Assembly: GCF_003946385.1 (NCBI RefSeq)
Contig: NZ_RHOE01000011.1
Span: 1 to 57,550 of the forward strand
Reading direction: 5' to 3'
Source of the DNA: Loigolactobacillus zhaoyuanensis
GTDB lineage: Bacteria; Bacillota; Bacilli; Lactobacillales; Lactobacillaceae
Length of the DNA stretch: 57,550 bases
The translations under genes were made by a program, and so were the position numbers. A model generated the notes under the pieces. The model was not told the DNA's origin and did no database searches. It saw nothing but the letters and a program-made list of their open reading frames with translations. Position 1 is the stretch's first letter; each line of letters starts with the position of its first letter. This document shows positions 42,609-51,996 of this stretch, one piece after another.

Positions 42609-44033
42609 TTACAAGTTCTTATCGATATTAAAAGTCAGCTTGGACAAATCTAAACCGTCGATAATTAATTCGCCGATGAAGTCCATCGTCCGCTGGCGCA
42701 TGTCAGCGACCATCGCGTAATTTTGCTTCGTTAAATAATCGGTCAAGGCGTCACCGCTTAATTTAGCAGCTGCAGCGTCAGTTGCATCGATCAAGCGCCG
42801 TTGTTGTTCACGAGCATCCTTCATGTATGCATTATTGGCTTCGATAAACTTGCTGTGATGGCTTTCAACCAAGACAGAAGTTGCCCGATACATCCAATAA
42901 GCACTCTTGAAATCAAATTTCAGCGGTGTTTCGCTGTAACTTGGATCAGTGTCGGTGCTGTTACCATAAAACGGCACGTACGGTGTGAACGCCGGATAAC
43001 CAAAGGACATCCACATGATTGCTGCCTGCTCGATCGGCACGTCGTTGCGAATTTGCAAGACGTGAGAATTTTGCGTGCGGTTCAAACCAATTGGGCGGTA
43101 ACGGTATTTATCAGCATCGCTACCATGGCCCAATGGATCAAATTCCGTTTCATTGTAATGTGATCCAAGAATATATTCAATATCTTCAACACTAATTTTA
43201 TGTTCAGTATGGCAGATAAATGGTAATTCTGAGCTTTCAGGCGTTTGTTCGATTTCTGGATTAAAGAAACGTTGGGCAAACCAAACCCGTGGTGTGTTGT
43301 AATGGCGATCTTTTTCCGTATCGGTACCGAAAATATGGCGGAAATTCCAGCCAGTTTTATCAGGATTCAAATGATGCGTTTCGACAAACTCTTGAATGCC
43401 GTCAGCCCACATAAAGTTAGCTGGATCATTGAAATCGACTTGTTGGATCGCGACTTGGTTAGCAGCAACTGCATAAGCATCATCCGGGATCCGTTGGGCG
43501 ACCCATAAATGACCAGTGACGATCTCCATGTACCAGACGTCATTTTTATCGCTAAAGAGCACGCTGTTGCCTGCTGGTGAGCCGTATTGCTTGATCAATT
43601 CGCCTAAACGCTTAACGCCGTCAATTGCGGAATCAATGTATGGCAAGACCATGGTCTGCATCGTATCTTCGTCCATACCATCGACTTCCAATGGATCGTA
43701 AGCCAATGTCCGTTCGTTACCGTAAGTACTTTCAGTTGCACTCATAGCGACGTTCTTTTCGTTAAAGCCGTTTTCGTCGTACACGCCTTCTTTTTCCAAG
43801 TCAACGTTAGGTACGGCCTGGTAGCGATAAGCGTCAGCTGGTAATTCAGCCTTGAAACCATTTAAATAAGAAGTTAGCGTCTTTTTTTGACCCTTAACTG
43901 CAGGACGGACCAAGAAACGTTGCGGTGTGTTTGGCAAAAAAGTATCGTCGTTACGCGCGATCAGTGTCGAGCCATCCAAGCTAGCGTTCTTACCAACTAA
44001 AATCGAGGTACACGCCCGTTCATGTCGTTCCAT
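42609..44033 (-). CDS. pepD: C69-family dipeptidase (PepD type)
   Basis: 474 aa. An N-terminal nucleophile hydrolase: Cys8 in ACTSILVGKNASLDGST, exposed after removal of seven residues, is the expected nucleophile; ARNDD and NVAMSATESTYGN follow, and GSPAGNSVLFSDKNDVWYMEI is the conserved core. Lactobacilli use such enzymes to split dipeptides of broad type in the cytoplasm. ATG 44033 follows GGGGG at a proper distance. It has its own terminator. Confidence 0.92.
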   Translation of the reverse strand: MERHERACTSILVGKNASLDGSTLIARNDDTFLPNTPQRFLVRPAVKGQKKTLTSYLNGFKAELPADAYRYQAVPNVDLEKEGVYDENGFNEKNVAMSATESTYGNERTLAYDPLEVDGMDEDTMQTMVLPYIDSAIDGVKRLGELIKQYGSPAGNSVLFSDKNDVWYMEIVTGHLWVAQRIPDDAYAVAANQVAIQQVDFNDPANFMWADGIQEFVETHHLNPDKTGWNFRHIFGTDTEKDRHYNTPRVWFAQRFFNPEIEQTPESSELPFICHTEHKISVEDIEYILGSHYNETEFDPLGHGSDADKYRYRPIGLNRTQNSHVLQIRNDVPIEQAAIMWMSFGYPAFTPYVPFYGNSTDTDPSYSETPLKFDFKSAYWMYRATSVLVESHHSKFIEANNAYMKDAREQQRRLIDATDAAAAKLSGDALTDYLTKQNYAMVADMRQRTMDFIGELIIDGLDLSKLTFNIDKNL

Positions 44034-44135
44034 TTAAATTATCCCCCATCTATATTGTGTTAACATTTACATCTTAACGCTTTTAGTCAGGGGTATCAAA
44101 GTGGACTCGATGAGAAATTGGTGAGTGTCGCATAC

Positions 44136-44162
44136 AAAAAAGTCCCTTATTCAAGGGACTTT
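44136..44162 (-). terminator. Terminator at the end of the extended dlt operon
   Basis: AAGTCCCTT and AAGGGACTT pair around GAATA, followed on the minus strand by six T; it lies ten bases after the DUF915 gene stop. Confidence 0.88.
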
Positions 44163-44171
44163 ATCTGTATT

Positions 44172-45029
44172 TCATGGTGCCTGTGCTTGTGGTTCATTTT
44201 GCTGCCGAATGGTTTTTGAAATATCTTCCTGCAAAATATATTGCCGGATGATATTAACGATCTGCTGATTTTCGGGCAAATCAGAATGATTCGTATTCGC
44301 GCCAGTCACAATGATCTCTGTGTAACTGGCAACTTGATCTTGAAAAATATATTTACCACTATCAACACTGATAAAAGGAACAATTCCGTCATCCTCATAA
44401 TTTTCGGTGCCAGCAATTGAATACACGCGCATTTTTTTCGGCAAGCTCGACTTGTGGGCAATCAAATCTTTCAGCAATGCTGTTCTTTTGGTCGTCTCTT
44501 TTTCCAAATTAAATGGTGAGGCAATGGCCATTAACCGATCGATCGTATTATTTTTAGGCAAATATTTCTCCGCAAAAATGGTTAAGACTAGGCCACCGTT
44601 GGAATGCCCTAATGCCGAAAAATGGTTGAAATGATAGGTTTTAGCCAATTTAGCATACGCGATGCTAAACCACTTTGCTTGGCGTTTAATATTGGCATAG
44701 CCATCCTGATTATTCTCAAAGCCAACCACGATCAGCGGATGCTTATCCCCCGGCTTGAGATGGCCACTAAATTTCAAACTATCATCAGTTTGAACTGTTA
44801 CTTTTAAAAGACTGCGTTTCAAACTGCTTTTATTTAACAAGGTCACCAGTGAGTCAAACCGATTTTGATTCGCCGAGCTGCCAGGAATTAAGAAAATTGG
44901 ATCCATTGGTGAACGGAATTGCATTTGCTGTAAATCGATTGATCGTTTTTGCCATTGGTAGCCTGACCAGCCAAGGATCACCGTTAATAATAAAATGAGT
45001 GCACTAAGCCAAAACTTTTTTTTATTCAT
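44172..45029 (-). CDS. DUF915 alpha/beta hydrolase, membrane-anchored or secreted
   Basis: 285 aa. Residues 1-28 are a basic start plus hydrophobic segment (KKFWLSALILLLTVILGWSG), a signal anchor. PIFLIPGSSANQNRFDSLV is the oxyanion part, ALGHSNGGLVLTIF the nucleophile elbow with Ser, EDDGIVPFISV the acid region, and NHSDLPENQ the His. DUF915 hydrolases are common in lactobacilli with unknown lipid or ester substrates. Its ATG shares one base with the EIIC-like stop (TGATG), so it is translationally coupled, and it is the last gene of the extended dlt operon. Confidence 0.85.
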   Translation of the reverse strand: MNKKKFWLSALILLLTVILGWSGYQWQKRSIDLQQMQFRSPMDPIFLIPGSSANQNRFDSLVTLLNKSSLKRSLLKVTVQTDDSLKFSGHLKPGDKHPLIVVGFENNQDGYANIKRQAKWFSIAYAKLAKTYHFNHFSALGHSNGGLVLTIFAEKYLPKNNTIDRLMAIASPFNLEKETTKRTALLKDLIAHKSSLPKKMRVYSIAGTENYEDDGIVPFISVDSGKYIFQDQVASYTEIIVTGANTNHSDLPENQQIVNIIRQYILQEDISKTIRQQNEPQAQAP

Positions 45030-46297
45030 CAGCGTTCGCCAGCTTTACTAACTAAGTTATATTGATCATTTAACGTTACAAATGGCAAATATATCAGGGT
45101 GGCCAGCCCCAGATTAAGCACGCTGACCAATAAGGCGACCCAATTGCCGCCAGTTGCTAAAAAGCCTTTCAGAATTCCCGGCGTTGTTACCGGTACCGGA
45201 TAAACTGCGGTTGGCATCCAGTGTAAACTAACGAATAGCCAGGCTACTAAACAGGCTACAAGCGGCGCCACCACAAATGGGATCACTAGTAATGGATTGA
45301 ATAAAACCGGCATACCAATCAAAATCGGTGAATTCAAATTGAAAAAAGTCGGTAAAAAACTAATTGCGGCAGTATGCTGCGTGTGTTGATCGTGAGTACG
45401 CCACAAAATCGCAATTAACAACGCTAGTAACATCCCGCTGCCGCCAACAAACGCATACGTATCATAGAGTGCATGCAGATTAACTGGATAAGGAACGTTG
45501 GCTAAATGATGGTGCTGCAGCGCATAATTTAAATTCTGCAACGAAAAAATTGCATCATTACTGCCATCAGCCAGATTAAGCGATCCGGGAATACCAAGGA
45601 TCAGCAAGAAATTACTGATCAAACCGAGCACTAGCAGCAGCACAATATTTTTACCCCAGTTAGCCGTCACTTGAGCAAACCACGCCACCAGCACCCCCAC
45701 CAAGCTATTCGGGCTAAATGTCTGCAATCCTGCGGCAATAGCAGCTACTACTAAAATTAGTAGCGTTATGGTTAGTAGCTGATGTCGGGTATAGCGGCCT
45801 AAAAACCAACTAACGCAGAATCCCAGCACAATCGCTTCAAAAATACCGTGGATCGTCAAACCATTAAAACTCAGCGTTAGTTGCAGCATGCCGTTCTTGA
45901 GTGGTTCAGTGAACAGTGATTGATTACATAGCCATAAAAGTGTACTGCTGACAATACCAGCAAGCCAGGCGTTTTGCCGCTTCGACTTAGCAGTATTAGC
46001 GGCCACTAAAAAAGTCAGCCACACAACGACTAAATTATTGAGCAAAACGGACACACTGGCCCAAAAATTACCAACTTGCATATAAAACGGCAACCATTTG
46101 CTAACGTGGTAAAGCTGCTCAAAAAAACCAGTTGGTATAAAAATTGTTTTATCGATCAACGCAGCAAACGCACCGACAGCAGCAATAGGAAAAACGGCTG
46201 TCAATGACGTTAGCATGATTTGGTAAAATTTGCGGTTGTTTAATTGCCGACTAACAGCAACTAAATTATTTTCCAAATGCTGTTTTAATTGTGTCAA
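45029..46297 (-). CDS. EIIC-like (lactose/cellobiose type) membrane protein lacking signature residues
   Basis: 422 aa, TTG start after TAGGAGG, about ten membrane helices. It aligns with cellobiose/lactose EIIC by SFLPTFFNLNSPILIGMP and FNPLLVIPFVVAPLVA and the GGSG loop. The family motif FNINEP reads FNLNSP here, so the conserved Glu is Ser323, and GIHG reads GIPG with Pro237 replacing the conserved His. No IIA or IIB gene is near. It is encoded 33 bases after the DltE-like gene. It may therefore be a permease-fold protein serving envelope modification rather than sugar phosphorylation. Identity of the fold is fairly sure; function is inferred. Confidence 0.75.
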   Translation of the reverse strand: MTQLKQHLENNLVAVSRQLNNRKFYQIMLTSLTAVFPIAAVGAFAALIDKTIFIPTGFFEQLYHVSKWLPFYMQVGNFWASVSVLLNNLVVVWLTFLVAANTAKSKRQNAWLAGIVSSTLLWLCNQSLFTEPLKNGMLQLTLSFNGLTIHGIFEAIVLGFCVSWFLGRYTRHQLLTITLLILVVAAIAAGLQTFSPNSLVGVLVAWFAQVTANWGKNIVLLLVLGLISNFLLILGIPGSLNLADGSNDAIFSLQNLNYALQHHHLANVPYPVNLHALYDTYAFVGGSGMLLALLIAILWRTHDQHTQHTAAISFLPTFFNLNSPILIGMPVLFNPLLVIPFVVAPLVACLVAWLFVSLHWMPTAVYPVPVTTPGILKGFLATGGNWVALLVSVLNLGLATLIYLPFVTLNDQYNLVSKAGER

Positions 46298-46330
46298 ATT
46301 AGCCTCCTATAACGCGTTTTTTATGCCGCT

Positions 46331-47449
46331 TTAATTAAACAATAGATAATCGAACTTCTGCGCCAAACTTTTGGTTTTAAACAGTGGCGCTTGATAGTTG
46401 CTGAGGAGAATTAGCGCATCCTTACCATTAGGACTGATGTGGATAGATGATTCAAAGCCATAGCCAGCGCCATTAGCTGATTTAACATTAGGTTGCACGT
46501 AGAAACCAGCTGCGTATTTGGAATATGAAGCATCTTGATAAAGTTGTTTCAGTGCCGCTAGCGGAACAACTTTACCAGCTAAAATTGCGCTTTCGACGTG
46601 GTAAAGATCACCCGCACTCATATACACCTGGCCGCTACCTAATTCATTTCGTTCCAGTGCTTGATTTCTTGTGCTGGGCTTAGTGTAAATCGCATCTTTA
46701 GGGGTCGTGATCAGCCCAGTATAGCCAGTAGCATTTGCGACACTAGTTGGTAACGTATAAGCAAACTCCGTGTACTTCAAATGTAGCTTTTGAATAATTT
46801 GGGTCGTGAATAGTTGCTGATAGCTTTGCTGCGTTATTTTTTCCAAAATGCCGCATAACAAATTAAAATTAACTCCTTGATAATTCCAGTGACCATGCAT
46901 GATCGCCAAATAATGAACTCGTGAAATATCACTTTGAATGATTTGAGTGTCGGATTCAGCTATCGGCGGACCAACTGGACCAGTTAGTACCAAACCAGAA
47001 GTCATGTTCAACATTTGTCGAATGGTAATGTCTTTACTGCCAGGGACACTAGGATAAAACTGGCTTAAATGGTCGGTTAACGCTAACTTATGCTGCGCCA
47101 CTTGCTGCATCACTAGTACAGCCGTGATCGATTTTTGAATCGAATCGATCTCATACATTGTATTGCGCTGATTTTTATTGTCGCTTAGGTAGTCAGCGTA
47201 GCCAGCATAATAGCTAGCGACCAGCCGACCATTCTTGTACATCATGGCGGTGCCAGAATAATTATCGTTATTTAATATTTGCACCAGTTTATTTTGAAAT
47301 TTAGGATCGGCACCATTCTTAACTGCAACAACTTTAGGTGGCGCAACTGCCTGATCCTGCTGATTAGTAATGTGTTTTAGTAAGGCTCCGCCCAACACAA
47401 TAACGACACTCACCACCAATATTTCGCTTACCCAAGATTTCTTTAACAA
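46331..47449 (-). CDS. DltE-like serine hydrolase (beta-lactamase/penicillin-binding fold)
   Basis: 372 aa, TTG start after GGGGTGG. N-terminal anchor (ILVVSVVIVLGGALL), then the SxxK motif SIQK with Ser103 and Lys106. The second motif, normally YxN, reads Y190-Q-G. No KTG is seen; GAGYGFESSIHISPNG stands near the end. In L. plantarum the related PbpX2/DltE, encoded in the dlt operon, removes D-alanine from lipoteichoic acid and also lacks canonical later motifs. Here the gene lies 15 bases after dltD instead of before dltX. The esterase role is inferred from this parallel. Confidence 0.75.
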   Translation of the reverse strand: MLKKSWVSEILVVSVVIVLGGALLKHITNQQDQAVAPPKVVAVKNGADPKFQNKLVQILNNDNYSGTAMMYKNGRLVASYYAGYADYLSDNKNQRNTMYEIDSIQKSITAVLVMQQVAQHKLALTDHLSQFYPSVPGSKDITIRQMLNMTSGLVLTGPVGPPIAESDTQIIQSDISRVHYLAIMHGHWNYQGVNFNLLCGILEKITQQSYQQLFTTQIIQKLHLKYTEFAYTLPTSVANATGYTGLITTPKDAIYTKPSTRNQALERNELGSGQVYMSAGDLYHVESAILAGKVVPLAALKQLYQDASYSKYAAGFYVQPNVKSANGAGYGFESSIHISPNGKDALILLSNYQAPLFKTKSLAQKFDYLLFN

Positions 47450-47464
47450 TGTGCGCCACCCCTT

Positions 47465-48721
47465 TTATTCAATATGGGTGCTTGTTTGCCACTTTTTCGC
47501 AAAGAATTTATTTTGGATCTTATAACTAGGTGCTGGTTGTTGCTTGGTTAAAAACGGATCAATGGTTTGATCGGCCTTTAACCAGCCACGCCAGCCCAGA
47601 TGGATCGTATCTTCCATAAAATACTTTTCATTACCATCGTTAGTTAAGTCTAAAACATGCGTAAATCCTTGCTGCTGTAGCTGATATTTAATTTTCTGAT
47701 CGGTTTGACGAATCATTGGCATTGATAACCCTGTGTAATTGGCCCAACGATCATTGACTGGCGGAATAATAAACTGAACATTAACGTGCCACTTTGAAAA
47801 CTGCGTTAAGAGTAACTGAAAGTCACTATATTCCGGTGACTGGCGATAATCAAAGCTAGTTTGCGAATTCTGCAACACTTTCATCCGATGACCACTTAAA
47901 CGTGATTTATAAAATGAATTTTTGATGTCCAGTTGATTATTGCTGGTTTCCCGGCGACCAACTTCGGCGGCCAACTGGTTTAGCTGTGGCGCCGAATAAT
48001 GAGCCGGCAAAACTTTTTCACTCTTTTCGACTCTAGCTAAATTTTTATTGGCTTGAAAGTGCGAAAATAAGGCATCTTCATTTAACAACATGGTTTCCTT
48101 AGCACGTAAAACAGTTGTTTGAAATTTAGAAATTGGCTGACCGTTGGCAATATTTTCCAACGCGGCGGCCGTGGTTTGACTAGCCCGTCCGGATGGCATT
48201 TGCAGCAAACGCTTAGCAGCATAACGATCAGCCGTATTATTTTTAGCGTGGATGATCCAATCCGTTGTTTGCAGTGGTGAGTAATAAAAGCCAAACGCAT
48301 CAGGTCGTTGCCCCTGTTTGGTGAACCATTGCGGTGAAATAATGAAAACGACCTTTTTGCCTCTAAGCTGCGATCCCAGATTTTGCATAATGAAATAATG
48401 GGTCAATGATTGCGAGCCAGCGGCGCCTAACAAAAATGGCCGGTACGAACGCTGATATTTGGCGGCTAAAACCGCGGGATGGAATGCATCTAGCCGCGAT
48501 AATTCTGACGATCCAAAAAAAGGGACATAATTATTTTCTAATGCTTGCTGTTTGATTTTGCGGCCGCGAAAAACTTTTGGTGATAATGAGACTGCCGCCT
48601 GTCTTTCAGTTCGATCACTAAAATGGCCCCAGCCAAGTGGTAATGAAAACAATAAAATCAATGACCCCGCAGCGATGATCACTGGTCCAAATATCAACCA
48701 TAATTTCCCTTTAGCTTTCAT
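47465..48721 (-). CDS. dltD: D-alanyl transfer protein DltD
   Basis: 418 aa, anchored by one N-terminal helix ([20 protein letters not shown]). The SGNH-like catalytic block is [13 protein letters not shown], with [14 protein letters not shown] and a C-terminal [10 protein letters not shown] carrying Asp and His. DltD works outside the membrane to attach D-alanine to teichoic acid. The start overlaps the dltC stop by four bases (ATGA). All expected residues are seen. Confidence 0.93.
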   Translation of the reverse strand: MKAKGKLWLIFGPVIIAAGSLILLFSLPLGWGHFSDRTERQAAVSLSPKVFRGRKIKQQALENNYVPFFGSSELSRLDAFHPAVLAAKYQRSYRPFLLGAAGSQSLTHYFIMQNLGSQLRGKKVVFIISPQWFTKQGQRPDAFGFYYSPLQTTDWIIHAKNNTADRYAAKRLLQMPSGRASQTTAAALENIANGQPISKFQTTVLRAKETMLLNEDALFSHFQANKNLARVEKSEKVLPAHYSAPQLNQLAAEVGRRETSNNQLDIKNSFYKSRLSGHRMKVLQNSQTSFDYRQSPEYSDFQLLLTQFSKWHVNVQFIIPPVNDRWANYTGLSMPMIRQTDQKIKYQLQQQGFTHVLDLTNDGNEKYFMEDTIHLGWRGWLKADQTIDPFLTKQQPAPSYKIQNKFFAKKWQTSTHIE

Positions 48722-48951
48722 GCCAGCGATTCCACCTTCGCAATGATTTTATTGGGCGTCTCCCATTCACTGCGGTCAAATTCAGACACGGGGACGTCGA
48801 TCCCAAATTTTGCTTGTAATTCTAGCAGTAGCTCAACTGTGGCCATAGAATCGAGGACGCCTGAAGTAAACAAATTTTCATCTAAGTTATTGCTAATATC
48901 GGTTCCGGTCAAATCTTCTAAAAGCTCAATGACAGCTTGTTGTGTGTTCAT
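48718..48951 (-). CDS. dltC: D-alanyl carrier protein DltC
   Basis: 77 aa acidic acyl-carrier-like protein. The 4'-phosphopantetheine serine is in [19 protein letters not shown], matching the DSM form known for DltC. It receives D-alanine from DltA and passes it to DltB. Preceded by AGGGG; 26 bases after dltB. Confidence 0.95.
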   Translation of the reverse strand: MNTQQAVIELLEDLTGTDISNNLDENLFTSGVLDSMATVELLLELQAKFGIDVPVSEFDRSEWETPNKIIAKVESLA

Positions 48952-48977
48952 ATTGATTACCCCTTAATTTTATATAG

Positions 48978-50195
48978 TTAATGTGCTTGAAACCAAAGTG
49001 TGTTTAAAAAGCCTGAGAAGATCAAGAAACTAAAGCAGACGACGTTAAAAGTAATAAAAATTGCGAGGCCCTCGGTCCAGCGATTATGCGGCAACTGCGG
49101 ATTTTTCTTCTTGTAAGCTAGCCAATAATCGTTGATGATAATTGCTCCGGCATGGAAAAGACCGTAAACGATATAATACCAAGTCACACCGTGCCAGAAG
49201 CCCATAATTAGGAAGTTAATGAGATAAGCAGCCTGAGGAATTCGCGTCCGTTTTTTGATCAAATGATGCTTCATAATAAAGAAAGTCAGCCGCATGAAAA
49301 TAAAATCACGGAACCAAAATGATAACGTCATGTGCCACCGATTCCAAAAATCCTTAATATTATGCGCTTTGAATGGCTGATTGAAATTCATTGGTGTCTC
49401 AATGCCCATTAAATAGCTGGCGGCAACGGCAAATAAGCTATAACCGGCAAAGTCGAAGAAGAGATACATGCTGTACGTATACATATAGCCGACTAAGGCC
49501 AGCGAGATCCCGCTATGAAAGAATGCCGCGCGCTGCATGATCGCAATGTGGGCTAGTCGTGGCAGCATCACAGTGCCAAACAAATAGCCTAAAATAAATT
49601 TATATAAAAAACCTAGAAAGAGATAGTGTACTGCTTTTTCGATCATTTGCAGATAGTGTTCCCGCGTTGGTACTTGTAAATAATCCTGCTGAAAACGACG
49701 ATAGCGATCGATCGGCCCTGATGAAACGGTTGGGAAAAATAGTAAGAAACGGACAAACATCACCGGCGAGAATTCTTTGATCGTACCGTCACGTGTCTCC
49801 ATGATCATTTGCACTGATTTAAAGGTTAAATAGCTGATCCCTAAAAAACCAAGCCATGATTGCCGACCTACCTCAATTGCTGGGACAACCTTAACAATGA
49901 CTAAGGGGACAATACTTAACAGCACAGCACTAACAAAGGCCCAAGTCTGGTTGGCGTGCTTTTTATAAGCCGCATAACCACCGACGACAAGCAACTGGAA
50001 AATAATATAACCGATCAGCGCTAGTCCTTGCTGCCACTTTGGACCGCCGAAAATCAATAGTAGGAAAATTCCAGAAATAATCGTTTGGTAAACAACCAAG
50101 CGCTTGCCAAAATATAGCCCGATCATCAGCGGTAATAAGGCGACCGCTAGCCAAACGAAGTACATTGGATTACTGTATGGTTGTAAATTAATCAT
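48978..50195 (-). CDS. dltB: MBOAT-family D-alanyl transferase DltB
   Basis: 405 aa polytopic protein. MBOAT landmarks are NIKDFWNRWHMTLSFWFRDF and the catalytic His in FLIMGFWHGVTWYY. DltB moves D-alanine from DltC across the membrane. The start overlaps the dltA end by eight bases. Length and motifs are normal. Confidence 0.95.
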   Translation of the reverse strand: MINLQPYSNPMYFVWLAVALLPLMIGLYFGKRLVVYQTIISGIFLLLIFGGPKWQQGLALIGYIIFQLLVVGGYAAYKKHANQTWAFVSAVLLSIVPLVIVKVVPAIEVGRQSWLGFLGISYLTFKSVQMIMETRDGTIKEFSPVMFVRFLLFFPTVSSGPIDRYRRFQQDYLQVPTREHYLQMIEKAVHYLFLGFLYKFILGYLFGTVMLPRLAHIAIMQRAAFFHSGISLALVGYMYTYSMYLFFDFAGYSLFAVAASYLMGIETPMNFNQPFKAHNIKDFWNRWHMTLSFWFRDFIFMRLTFFIMKHHLIKKRTRIPQAAYLINFLIMGFWHGVTWYYIVYGLFHAGAIIINDYWLAYKKKNPQLPHNRWTEGLAIFITFNVVCFSFLIFSGFLNTLWFQAH

Positions 50196-51699
50196 TGGCG
50201 TTAGCCTCTTTAATCAGCGCTTTGATATCAACTTTGCCATTAACCGTCAGTGGCAATGCGGAACGATACACAAAGCGCTGGGGAATCATATAGGCCATCA
50301 TTTCTTGCTGTAACTGTTGTTTTAACTGCTTTGTGACTTCAAATGCAGGCCGATCATCACTAGTTTTTAGGACAACGTAAGCGAGTAATGCGGTCACTTT
50401 ATGCTGGCGATTATATTTAGGCACCGCCACCGCTTGTTTGATCAAATCTTGTTGGTTGAGATAATGATTGACCTCTTCCAATTCGATTCGGTAACCATTT
50501 AGTTTAATTTGAAAGTCGGTACGACCCTTATAAAAAATCAAACCTGTTGCGTCGATCGTCGCTAAGTCCCCACTGCGATAAGCCCGCTGACTCGCGGTCG
50601 AGAAAACTTGGGCGGTTTTTTCCGGTGAATTCAGGTAACCGCGGGAAACGCTAGGCCCGCTGATAATCAGCTCGCCAACCTGATTTTCAGCATTTACTTG
50701 GTCAAGCTGAATCGTCGTATCGGCCTTGGCGTAACCAATTGGCAGGCGCTGATAATCATTCAGGATCGCTGGCGTGATTTTTACAGCGGTCACGGCAACC
50801 GTCGCTTCGGTTGGTCCATAAGTGTTGAAAACTTGTGCAGCTGGGAAACGGCGGTTTAGTTCAGCCGCGGTTTGATGGGTCAATTCTTCACCACAAAATA
50901 TAAAATGAGTCAGTTCAGGATACTTATCCTGCTTAAAACTAGGTTCAAGCAGAATAATATCGATCAACGATGGCGTCGATACCCAGACATTTAAAGCTAA
51001 ACTAGGCAAAGTGGCGAATAAAGTTTTAAAATTGTCGGTGACTTTTTTTGGTAAAACTTGCAACTCGCCGCCCATAACTAAGGTCGGATATAGATCCATC
51101 ACCGATAAATCAAATGAATACGGCGCCTGTGCCAAGCTGATCGGCCGCTGCGGCAAATCAAAATCAGTGACCATCCAATCGACAAAACTAATTAAATTCT
51201 GGTGGCTGATCTGAACACCTTTTGGCTGGCCAGTCGTTCCTGAGGTAAAAATAATATAGAAATTGTCGTCGTTTTTAACGGCATGAGTCAATTGATAAGG
51301 GCTAGCTTGCTGAAAAACAGTTTGTAACTGCGCTGCATCTAATATATCAGTTTCTGGTAATTCAACCGGTAACGTTTTCACTGCAATGACTAGCTGTGGT
51401 TGGGCAATTTCCTGAATCATCAATAACCGTTCATTGGGTGAATGTTGATCCACCGGAATGTACGCATGACCTGACTTAACACAGGCTAAAAAAGTGGCGA
51501 TCATGGCAAAAGTTTGATCACCATAAACCATGATCGGCGATCCAGTAGCCAAATTTAGCCCATCAATATAATTGGCTAGTGCATCCGAGTCCTGTTTCAG
51601 CTCGGCATACGTATTCGTTTGGCCTAAATAATTATAGGCAACTGCATTGGGTGTTTTAGTGGCAACCGCATCGATTGCCTTAATAATATCTACTGTCAT
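50188..51699 (-). CDS. dltA: D-alanine--D-alanyl carrier protein ligase DltA
   Basis: 503 aa adenylating enzyme. The P-loop IFTSGTTGQPKGVQISH, NTYGPTEATV, YRSGDLATID and the C-terminal catalytic lysine in LTVNGKVDIKALI are present. It activates D-alanine with ATP and loads DltC. TTGGAGGTC precedes ATG 51699, and dltX lies 27 bases upstream. Confidence 0.96.
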   Translation of the reverse strand: MTVDIIKAIDAVATKTPNAVAYNYLGQTNTYAELKQDSDALANYIDGLNLATGSPIMVYGDQTFAMIATFLACVKSGHAYIPVDQHSPNERLLMIQEIAQPQLVIAVKTLPVELPETDILDAAQLQTVFQQASPYQLTHAVKNDDNFYIIFTSGTTGQPKGVQISHQNLISFVDWMVTDFDLPQRPISLAQAPYSFDLSVMDLYPTLVMGGELQVLPKKVTDNFKTLFATLPSLALNVWVSTPSLIDIILLEPSFKQDKYPELTHFIFCGEELTHQTAAELNRRFPAAQVFNTYGPTEATVAVTAVKITPAILNDYQRLPIGYAKADTTIQLDQVNAENQVGELIISGPSVSRGYLNSPEKTAQVFSTASQRAYRSGDLATIDATGLIFYKGRTDFQIKLNGYRIELEEVNHYLNQQDLIKQAVAVPKYNRQHKVTALLAYVVLKTSDDRPAFEVTKQLKQQLQQEMMAYMIPQRFVYRSALPLTVNGKVDIKALIKEANAND

Positions 51700-51726
51700 T
51701 ATTTCCCGACCTCCAAATCATGCTGT

Positions 51727-51873
51727 TTAAAATTCATTGTAGATAAATTTACTATTGTTGATCCCGCTATAGCTATATAAATAAACCAGCGCTAACAAAA
51801 CTAAAAAATAAAAAATCGTTCGCAACATAAATTTAACTCCTGGTCGCGCCAGCAATGTTTTTAAACGTGCCAT
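51727..51873 (-). CDS. dltX: DltX small membrane protein
   Basis: 48 aa, too short for many gene finders. It reads MARLKTLLARPGVKFMLR, then one hydrophobic helix (TIFYFLVLLALVYLYSYSG) and ends NNSKFIYNEF. The C-terminal FIYNEF is the conserved DltX motif that contacts DltB and DltD. An upstream in-frame ATG at 51879 is too close to AGGAGG at 51881-51886, so ATG 51873 (seven bases away) is chosen. First gene of the dlt run, behind a strong leader hairpin. Confidence 0.93.
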   Translation of the reverse strand: MARLKTLLARPGVKFMLRTIFYFLVLLALVYLYSYSGINNSKFIYNEF

Positions 51874-51895
51874 AGCCATGCCTCCTTTTACGACG

Positions 51896-51956
51896 AAAAA
51901 GACCCCAATTCAATATTCGATTACAACTTAATTGTAATTAATATCGAATTGGGGTC
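51896..51956 (-). terminator. Long hairpin with T run in the dltX leader (terminator or attenuator)
   Basis: On the minus strand GACCCCAATTC, ATATT and ATTACAA segments pair with their complements to give a stem of about 24 base pairs with small mismatches, followed by five T. The dltX ribosome site begins only about 11 bases later. A TATAAA at about 51960-51965, minus strand, could be a -10 box placing the start right at the hairpin. Confidence 0.8.
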
Positions 51957-51996
51957 TATTTATAATTTCTGAATAAATTCTTAAAAATTCTCAGAA

